DNA of 53,679 nt. Origin: an uncultured Roseburia sp. (GTDB lineage Bacteria; Bacillota; Clostridia; Lachnospirales; Lachnospiraceae). The stretch spans positions 1-53,679 of the forward strand of contig CANONN010000021.1 of the NCBI GenBank assembly GCA_947567625.1, written 5' to 3'. Within the stretch, counting starts at the first letter, position 1. Every line of letters starts with the position of its first letter. Positions 48,267 through 53,679 of the stretch are shown here, one piece after another. Position numbers and translations under genes: made by a program. The notes under the pieces were generated by a model. The model saw only the letters and a program-made list of their open reading frames with translations, searched no databases and had not been told where the DNA came from.

Positions 48267-48683
48267 ATGAAAACAATAACCGTTTTACAGCCGTGGGCAT
48301 GGCTTCTGGCATCAGGAAAGAAACGTTGCGAAACGCGGTCATGGAAAACAAACTACAGGGGAGAGCTCCTGATCCATGCAGGGAAAAAGAACATGGCGGA
48401 TACTATGCGGCAGACCATTTTTGAATCAAGGCATATGGAGCAGGCAGGGGTTTTTGATACAGTGCTGGCAACGGGAGCTGTCATCGGAAAAGCAAGGCTT
48501 GTAAACTGTGTCCTGATTGATGCGCTGACCGCGGAACTTATCAAAGCCCAGCATCCTGATGAATATGCTTTTGGGGATTTCACGCCGAGCCGGTATGCGT
48601 GGGTGATGGAGGGCGCCGAACTTTTCGATAAGCCTGTTCCAGCGAGAGGAAAACAGGGCTTGTGGAGTTTTATGGGCTATTAG
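48267..48683 (+). CDS. ASCH-domain protein
   Basis: 138 residues. MKTITVLQPWAWLLASGKKR and CETRSWKTNYRGELLIHAGK are the RNA-binding-like ASCH signature (family of YqfB and activating-signal-cointegrator homologues). GGAGGGGGATGC lies before the ATG at 48267. May bind modified nucleosides or RNA; role in phage unproved. Confidence 0.85.
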   Translation: MKTITVLQPWAWLLASGKKRCETRSWKTNYRGELLIHAGKKNMADTMRQTIFESRHMEQAGVFDTVLATGAVIGKARLVNCVLIDALTAELIKAQHPDEYAFGDFTPSRYAWVMEGAELFDKPVPARGKQGLWSFMGY

Positions 48684-48719
48684 TGGCGGGAAGAAGCCGG
48701 AAACATTCTTTTCTGTGAT

Positions 48720-49175
48720 ATGGATTATAAAAACATTGATAGTATGGATGAAAAACAGAAAGCGAGGACAGATTTATTGACATTAGAACAACTTTTTAGC
48801 TTGCAGACGGACAGCAACAAATTGAAATCTCTATACATAGAGCTTGCCAATCATGAGAACTTCAATCCATACAAAAACAATGTTATCTCTGATATGCCAA
48901 AAGGCAGCGGAGGGGGGAGAGATTTCTGTGAATGGTATGCAGCGGAAAAAGAGAGGATTGAAGGGGAAATCGAATATTATAAAGCAAAAATCCAACATGA
49001 CAGAAAGATGGTGAATGACTACATAGAAAGCGCGCCATACCCGGAGTGCGATATTATCCGCTATCGGGTGATAAATGGGTTGGGATGGTATGATATAGGG
49101 GAATTGGTTGGCTATAGCAGAACCCAAGTGATGAGAAAATTTTATAAGTATATAAAATGCACGCAATGCACATAG
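48720..49175 (+). CDS. ArpU/sigma-like phage late transcription regulator
   Basis: 151 residues. Helical N-terminal part and a C-terminal helix-turn-helix like sigma region 4: RYRVINGLGWYDIGELVGYS, RTQVMRKFYKYIK. It occupies the usual place just before the terminase genes where ArpU or RinA regulators of late transcription lie. A clear ribosome site is missing; start ATG 48720 is by position. Confidence in the functional class is moderate. Confidence 0.65.
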   Translation: MDYKNIDSMDEKQKARTDLLTLEQLFSLQTDSNKLKSLYIELANHENFNPYKNNVISDMPKGSGGGRDFCEWYAAEKERIEGEIEYYKAKIQHDRKMVNDYIESAPYPECDIIRYRVINGLGWYDIGELVGYSRTQVMRKFYKYIKCTQCT

Positions 49176-49200
49176 CAAAGTGGTATGATGGTATTGTCGA

Positions 49201-49231
49201 AAGCATCGGAGAAAACCTCTGGTGCTTTTTC
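49201..49231 (+). terminator. Terminator before terminase small subunit
   Basis: AAGCATCGGAG (49201-49211) pairs over 11 positions, with two G-U pairs, with CTCTGGTGCTT (49217-49227); loop AAAAC; T-run to 49230. It would isolate early from late transcription. Confidence 0.75.
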
Positions 49232-49246
49232 CATATTCATTTGTTT

Positions 49247-49274
49247 GCTGCCGGGTGAAACCCAGAGCGGCAGC
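49247..49274. other. Hairpin before terminase small subunit
   Basis: GCTGCC (49247-49252) and GGCAGC (49269-49274) enclose GGG-TGAAA-CCC, a compact two-part stem 38 bp before terminase small subunit. A packaging recognition site (pac or cos-linked) is a location-based idea. Confidence 0.3.
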
Positions 49275-49311
49275 GACCTCCTTATGAAGCGGAAAGAGGG
49301 GTGATGCTCTG

Positions 49312-49809
49312 ATGGCGAAGCTAACAGAGAAACAGCAGCGTTTTGTTGATGAATATTTGATTGACCTTAACGCAACACAAGCGGCTATCAGGGCAGGGTA
49401 TTCAGCAAAAACAGCGGATGTTCAAGGGTCACGGATGTTAGGAAATGTTAAGGTTCAACAGGCAATCAGTGAAGCGATGGCAGAACGGTCAAAAAGGACA
49501 GGGGTGAATCAGGACAGGGTTGTTTTAGAACTTGCCAAGATTGCCTTTGTGAAGATGACTGATATTGTTGACAATCAGGGAAGAATCAAAAGCAGTGCAA
49601 CGGAAGATGACCTTGCCTGTATCGAATCCATGAAATACAAGGAATCTGAAAGTGATACCGGGTCAAGCGTTGAAAGGGAAGTGAAGATTTCCCCCAAGCT
49701 GAAAGCACTGGAATTATTGGGCAAACACTTAGGTATGTGGAATGACAAGCTGGATGTGAATGTGAATATCCCGGTTGTCATTTCCGGGGAAGATGATCTT
49801 GAAGATTAG
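49312..49809 (+). CDS. Terminase small subunit
   Basis: 165 residues, PBSX/SPP1 G1P-like: LTEKQQRFVDEYLIDLNATQ, AAIRAGYSAKTADVQGSRML form the DNA-binding helix-turn-helix. It recognises the packaging start and loads the large subunit. AAAGAGGGGTGAT precedes the ATG. It overlaps the large-subunit gene by 17 bp. Confidence 0.93.
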   Translation: MAKLTEKQQRFVDEYLIDLNATQAAIRAGYSAKTADVQGSRMLGNVKVQQAISEAMAERSKRTGVNQDRVVLELAKIAFVKMTDIVDNQGRIKSSATEDDLACIESMKYKESESDTGSSVEREVKISPKLKALELLGKHLGMWNDKLDVNVNIPVVISGEDDLED

Positions 49810-51127
49810 TAGTCAATACGTTTTTGATTATCAGAAGCGTTTATACTTGCCTGAACAGTACAAGACCACTTCTTCCGGCAAGCGTATGATCTCCCTTCCT
49901 GAATACGTTGGCAAGGGGTATGGCACTTACTGGAAGTGGAAAGGCAGATACAGAGTCTGCAAGGGAAGTCGTGCAAGTAAGAAGTCAAAGACAACTGCCC
50001 TATGGTATATCGTGAACCTGATGAAATACCCTGACGCTAATCTGCTGGTTGTCAGGAAGGTGTTCAGGACACTAAAGGACAGTTGCTTCACGGAATTAAA
50101 ATGGGCTATCAATCGGCTGGGGGTTCAAAACCACTGGGAGATAAAAGAAAGCCCCCTTGAAATGACCTACAAGCCCACGGGACAGAAGATATATTTCAGG
50201 GGGCTTGATGATCCGCTGAAAGTCACTTCAATAACCGTTGAACATGGGTATTTGTGCTGGATGTGGATTGAAGAAGCGTATGAGATCGGCAATGAGGATG
50301 ATTTCAATATGCTGGATGAATCCATCCGTGGAGCAATACCGCCTGAAACGGGGCTGTTCAAACAGATTACCTTGACCTTCAACCCGTGGAATGAACACCA
50401 CTGGATCAAGAAACGGTTCTTTGACAACCCGGATGATGAAACCCTTGCCATGACTACAAATTACCTCTGTAATGAATGGTTGGATGAAGCAGACCGCAAA
50501 GTATTTGAAACCATGCGCCTGAACAATCCCCGCCGTTACCGTGTGGCTGGTTTGGGTGATTGGGGTATTGTTGAAGGGCTTATCTTTGAGAACTGGGAAG
50601 AAAAGGCTTTCGACATTGAGGAAATCCGCAGGCTGCCAAGCGTCAAGTCTGCCTTTGGCCTGGATTTTGGTTATACAAACGATCCTTCCGCTTTGTTTTG
50701 CGGTCTGGTGGATGAAGCAGCGAAAACCTTATGGGTTTTTGATGAAATGTATAAGAACGGCATGAGCAACGAAAGGATCGCTTCGGAAGTCACCACAATG
50801 GGGTATCGGAAGGAGCGGATCAGGGCAGAGGCAGCAGAACCGAAAAGCATTGACCGCTTGTATGAATTGGGGCTTTCCCATATCCAGCAGGCGAGGAAGG
50901 GGAAGGACAGTGTAAACAATGGTATTGATTATTTGCAGGATTACCATATTATTGTTCATCCCAGGTGCGTGAATTTCATCACTGAAATATCTAACTACAC
51001 ATGGGGCACAGACACAAAGACCGGAAAGCGGCTGAATAAACCTATTGATGATTTTAACCACCTGATGGATGCTATGCGTTATGCTATGGAAGATTTCAGC
51101 AAGGGGGACGCTTTTAGTTTTGAATAA
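49793..51127 (+). CDS. Terminase large subunit, PBSX family
   Basis: 444 residues. ATPase: variant Walker A in CKGSRASKKSKTT (about 60-70), Walker B WMWIEEA; then nuclease domain with FGLDFGYTNDPSA (acidic D) and DDFNHLMDAMRYAM (late acidic residues). It drives DNA into the head and cuts it. Start chosen at ATG 49793, inside the end of the small-subunit gene, with GGGGAAG upstream. Downstream 51149-51187 has a hairpin with T-run that may be a terminator. Confidence 0.92.
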   Translation: MILKISSQYVFDYQKRLYLPEQYKTTSSGKRMISLPEYVGKGYGTYWKWKGRYRVCKGSRASKKSKTTALWYIVNLMKYPDANLLVVRKVFRTLKDSCFTELKWAINRLGVQNHWEIKESPLEMTYKPTGQKIYFRGLDDPLKVTSITVEHGYLCWMWIEEAYEIGNEDDFNMLDESIRGAIPPETGLFKQITLTFNPWNEHHWIKKRFFDNPDDETLAMTTNYLCNEWLDEADRKVFETMRLNNPRRYRVAGLGDWGIVEGLIFENWEEKAFDIEEIRRLPSVKSAFGLDFGYTNDPSALFCGLVDEAAKTLWVFDEMYKNGMSNERIASEVTTMGYRKERIRAEAAEPKSIDRLYELGLSHIQQARKGKDSVNNGIDYLQDYHIIVHPRCVNFITEISNYTWGTDTKTGKRLNKPIDDFNHLMDAMRYAMEDFSKGDAFSFE

Positions 51128-51148
51128 AACATCACATTAGTAACAATC

Positions 51149-51187
51149 AGCCTTGAAACCTATCTGTTTTCGGGCTTTTGCTTTTTA
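51149..51187 (+). terminator. Possible terminator between terminase and portal genes
   Basis: AGCC (51149-51152) pairs with GGCT (51173-51176), extended by a bulged GAAA/TTTC stem; T-rich tail CTTTTTAT follows. Since the portal gene is downstream, it is more likely partial. Confidence 0.4.
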
Positions 51188-51214
51188 TACAATAATGAAT
51201 GGGGCGAAAATGAA

Positions 51215-52744
51215 ATGTTAAACTTTGTTGGCTTTTTTACACGAAAAATTAGCAATATGATCTTTCAAGGCGCAAAAGACCGCATGACAGACAAGGAGTT
51301 TCTGGAGAAAGAAATTGCAAGGTGGAAGGGCAGCCCGCAACGGATCATGCAGATAAAGGGTTTTTTATATTATGATAATGAGCATGACATTTTGAGGCGA
51401 AAAAGGACCATGATAGGAACGGACGGCAAGCTGGAGACAGTTGAAAATCTTCCGAATAACCGTCTGATCGATAACCAGTATGCAAAGATGGTGAACCAAA
51501 AAGCAAATTATTTGTTGGGACAGCCATTTGTTGTGGATGGGAAGAATACTGAGTACTTAGAGCTTTTGAAAAAAGTGTTCGACAAAAAATTCATGAAAAA
51601 CCTGAAAAACGGGGGAAAGGCTTCCATAAATGGAGGCATAGCATGGTTGTATCCTCACTATGACGACACTGGGGAACTTCGCTTCCGGCTGTTTCCGGCT
51701 TATGAAGTGCTCCCATTTTGGAAAGACAGCGAGCATACGGTACTTGATTTTGCAGTGCGCCTTTATCTGGTTATGGGGTATGAGGGTACAACACCGAAAA
51801 TCATTGAGAAAGTAGAGATATACGACCTGCATGGCATTCACAGGTTCATTCTGGATGGTGGAAATTTAGTTCCTGACATCAGCACGGAAGACGAAATCTT
51901 TGAGAACCCATATGTTACTGTGGCGGGTGATGACGGGGCGGTTATCAGTCTGAATTGGGAGAAGATACCGTTAATACCGTTGAAATATAATGAGCAGGAA
52001 ACACCATTGATAAAAAAAGTTAAGTCGCTACAGGACGGTATCAACATTATGCTGTCCGACTTTGAAAATAACATGCAGGAAGACGCAAGAAATACAATCC
52101 TTGTTTTGAAAAATTATGACGGGACAAATCTAGGTGAGTTCAGAAAAAACCTTGCGACTTACGGGGCTGTCAAAGTCCGGTATGACGGTGACACAAAAGG
52201 CGGCGTGGAAACGCTGGAAATCACGGTCAATGCGGAGAATTACAAGACGATTGTGGAAATTTTCAAAAAGGCGCTGATCGAAAACGCCATGGGGTATGAT
52301 GCAAAGGATGACAGGCTTTCTGGTAATCCAAACCAGATGAACATTCAATCCATGTATTCTGACATTAATTTGGATGCAAATGATATGGAGACAGAGCTTC
52401 AGGCGGCATTTGAAGAAATACTCTGGTTTGTTAATACACATCTTGCCAATACAGGGCAGGGTGATTTTTACGGGGAAGAAGTCAGCATTATATTTAACCG
52501 TGATATGTTGATGGACGAGGGGCAGATCATTGAAAATATCAGGAATTCTGTCGGCATACTGTCAAATAAGACGCTAGTTGCCCAGCATCCATGGATTAAG
52601 GATGTGGAGGACGAGCTAGAGAGGATAGAAGAAGAAAAGCAAAACGAACAGGAAGAACTTGAAAATCAGTATGATCCTTTTCAAAAGCAGAATGTAAAGG
52701 ATAAGGGCGAGAGCAGTCAGGACGGTGCGGCGGATGAAGAATAG
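51215..52744 (+). CDS. Phage portal protein, SPP1 gp6-like
   Basis: 509 residues. N-terminal YYDNEHDILRRKRTMIG, then NNRLIDNQYAKMVNQKANYL and LGQPFVV, the SPP1-type portal signature; the C-terminal 60 residues are charged and low-complexity. It forms the head-vertex channel. Poor ribosome site before ATG 51215 (GGGGCGAAAATGAA). Overlaps the next gene by 11 bp. Confidence 0.93.
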   Translation: MLNFVGFFTRKISNMIFQGAKDRMTDKEFLEKEIARWKGSPQRIMQIKGFLYYDNEHDILRRKRTMIGTDGKLETVENLPNNRLIDNQYAKMVNQKANYLLGQPFVVDGKNTEYLELLKKVFDKKFMKNLKNGGKASINGGIAWLYPHYDDTGELRFRLFPAYEVLPFWKDSEHTVLDFAVRLYLVMGYEGTTPKIIEKVEIYDLHGIHRFILDGGNLVPDISTEDEIFENPYVTVAGDDGAVISLNWEKIPLIPLKYNEQETPLIKKVKSLQDGINIMLSDFENNMQEDARNTILVLKNYDGTNLGEFRKNLATYGAVKVRYDGDTKGGVETLEITVNAENYKTIVEIFKKALIENAMGYDAKDDRLSGNPNQMNIQSMYSDINLDANDMETELQAAFEEILWFVNTHLANTGQGDFYGEEVSIIFNRDMLMDEGQIIENIRNSVGILSNKTLVAQHPWIKDVEDELERIEEEKQNEQEELENQYDPFQKQNVKDKGESSQDGAADEE

Positions 52745-53679
52745 TGCATACTGGAAAAATCGGTTTTCATTACTGGAACAATCACAGAACCAGTTAGGGG
52801 TGCAGTGCTATGCTGATATTGAACAGCAGTATCGGAGAGCACAGAAAGAGATTGAAGGCCAGATCGCGGCATGGTATCAGCGTTTTGCGGAAAATAATAA
52901 AGTGACACTGGCAGATGCGAGACGGATGTTGAGCAAAAAAGAGCTGGAAGAACTGAAATGGGATGTTGAGCAGTATATTAAGTATGGACAAGAAAACGCC
53001 ATAAACGGTGCATGGACAAGGCAGCTTGAAAATGCTTCCGCGCGCTTCCACATCAGCAGATTGGAAGCATTAAAACTACATACCCAGCAGAGCCTTGAAG
53101 TGATGTTTGAAAATCAGCTTGATACGGTTGATTCGGCTATGCGGGAGATTTACAAGTCAGGATTCTACCACACCGCTTTTGAAATTCAAAAAGGCGTTGG
53201 TGTCGGCTGGGATTTTGCCACACTGGATGAAAAAACCATTTCCAAAGTAATCACTAAACCTTGGGCGGCGGACGGAAAAAATTTTTCGGAAAGAGTGTGG
53301 GGCAACCGGCAAAAGCTGGTAAATGAACTGAATACCGAGCTGACCCGGAACATGATACTGGGACAGGACCCGCAGAAAGCTATTGATGCCATTGCGAAGA
53401 AAATGAATACTTCAAAGAATGTTGCCGGGCGTTTGGTTATGACAGAAGAAGCGTTTTTTAGTTCGGCGGCGCAGCGGGATTGTTTCCGTGAGCTGGATGT
53501 GGAACAGTTTGAAATTGTGGCAACCTTGGATTCCAATACTTCCGATATTTGTCAGGAAATGGATGGCAAGGTTTTCCCAATGTCACAGTGGGAAGTGGGC
53601 GTTACGGCGCCGCCTTTTCATGTGAATTGCAGAAGTACGACAGTGCCGGCATTTGGGGATGAATTTGACCGCATTGGGG
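52734..53679 (+). CDS. Minor head/head-morphogenesis protein, SPP1 gp7-like (3' partial)
   Basis: An open frame of 315 codons runs off the right edge. The stretch ICQEMDGKVFPMSQWE and PPFHVNCRSTTVP is the C-terminal signature of the SPP1 gp7/Mu gpF family, which joins portal and procapsid during assembly. The start ATG at 52734 overlaps the portal gene by 11 bp. N-terminal helices are rich in Q and E, as usual. Only a few residues may be missing beyond the family core. Confidence 0.9.
   Translation, partial: MKNSAYWKNRFSLLEQSQNQLGVQCYADIEQQYRRAQKEIEGQIAAWYQRFAENNKVTLADARRMLSKKELEELKWDVEQYIKYGQENAINGAWTRQLENASARFHISRLEALKLHTQQSLEVMFENQLDTVDSAMREIYKSGFYHTAFEIQKGVGVGWDFATLDEKTISKVITKPWAADGKNFSERVWGNRQKLVNELNTELTRNMILGQDPQKAIDAIAKKMNTSKNVAGRLVMTEEAFFSSAAQRDCFRELDVEQFEIVATLDSNTSDICQEMDGKVFPMSQWEVGVTAPPFHVNCRSTTVPAFGDEFDRIG

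Larger units (their letters stand above)
31391..53679 (+). mobile_element. Temperate siphovirus-like prophage, right end not in window
   Basis: The coordinates are approximate on the left and truncated on the right. The content is integrase and repressor on the minus strand; switch region; early, recombination, replication, late-regulator, terminase, portal and head genes on the plus strand. The modular order and the lower GC than the host region support a single prophage. No right attachment site can be defined because the element runs beyond position 53679. Confidence 0.93.

Overview
The window looks like a low-to-mid GC Clostridia chromosome, most likely Lachnospiraceae. The support is a meso-DAP-type murE with dapF and dapA, a CBS/DRTGG-containing family II pyrophosphatase, the Firmicutes order rplS-lepB-rbgA-rnhB-ylqG-ylqH-yraN, a der-plsY-gpsA run, and strong AGGAGG ribosome binding sites. 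No 16S gene or species marker is present, so the genus is not assigned.

Positions 1-31390 are host chromosome. They hold a 5'-truncated membrane-anchored coiled-coil protein with 15-residue repeats; ppaC; an AraC regulator divergent from dapF-murE-dapA; moaC followed by a fossil exported-protein gene; an ECF sigma factor with a membrane protein and an ABC exporter; an MBOAT acyltransferase with an SGNH-like partner on the minus strand; the rplS-to-pgeF block; a GntR-ABC-permease operon with a visible operator; a DUF512 radical SAM protein; der, plsY, gpsA, dut; a response regulator with an HD-GYP domain behind a structured leader; and tRNA-Thr(GGT). A recurrent oddity is short tandem duplication at gene borders: five separate arrays (periods 38-94 bp), plus a 45-bp coding repeat in the first gene.

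Positions from just after tRNA-Thr to the right edge are a temperate siphovirus-like prophage, lower in GC, whose right end lies outside the window. Its minus-strand lysogeny arm has the integrase, a convergent type I toxin/antisense RNA candidate, small hypotheticals, ImmA and a CI-like repressor. A lambda-like switch with three operator copies of TTGCNNANNGCNA, and a fourth copy at the end of cro, separates it from the early plus-strand genes.

The early region carries a recombination cluster (candidate annealing protein, PD-(D/E)XK exonuclease, a free-standing GHKL ATPase, a zinc-ribbon protein and a HerA-like ATPase gene broken by deletion and frameshift), then RusA, a replisome organizer, a C5-methyltransferase-like protein overlapping a PP-loop ATPase, a DUF5131 protein, an ASCH protein and an ArpU/sigma-like late regulator. 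Packaging and head genes (terminase small and large, portal, SPP1 gp7-like) run off the right edge.

The least-described items are the GHKL/zinc-ribbon/HerA set, the coupled methyltransferase-like/PP-loop pair, the convergent toxin/sRNA locus and the host border-duplication pattern. All functions are inferred from sequence motifs without database searches.
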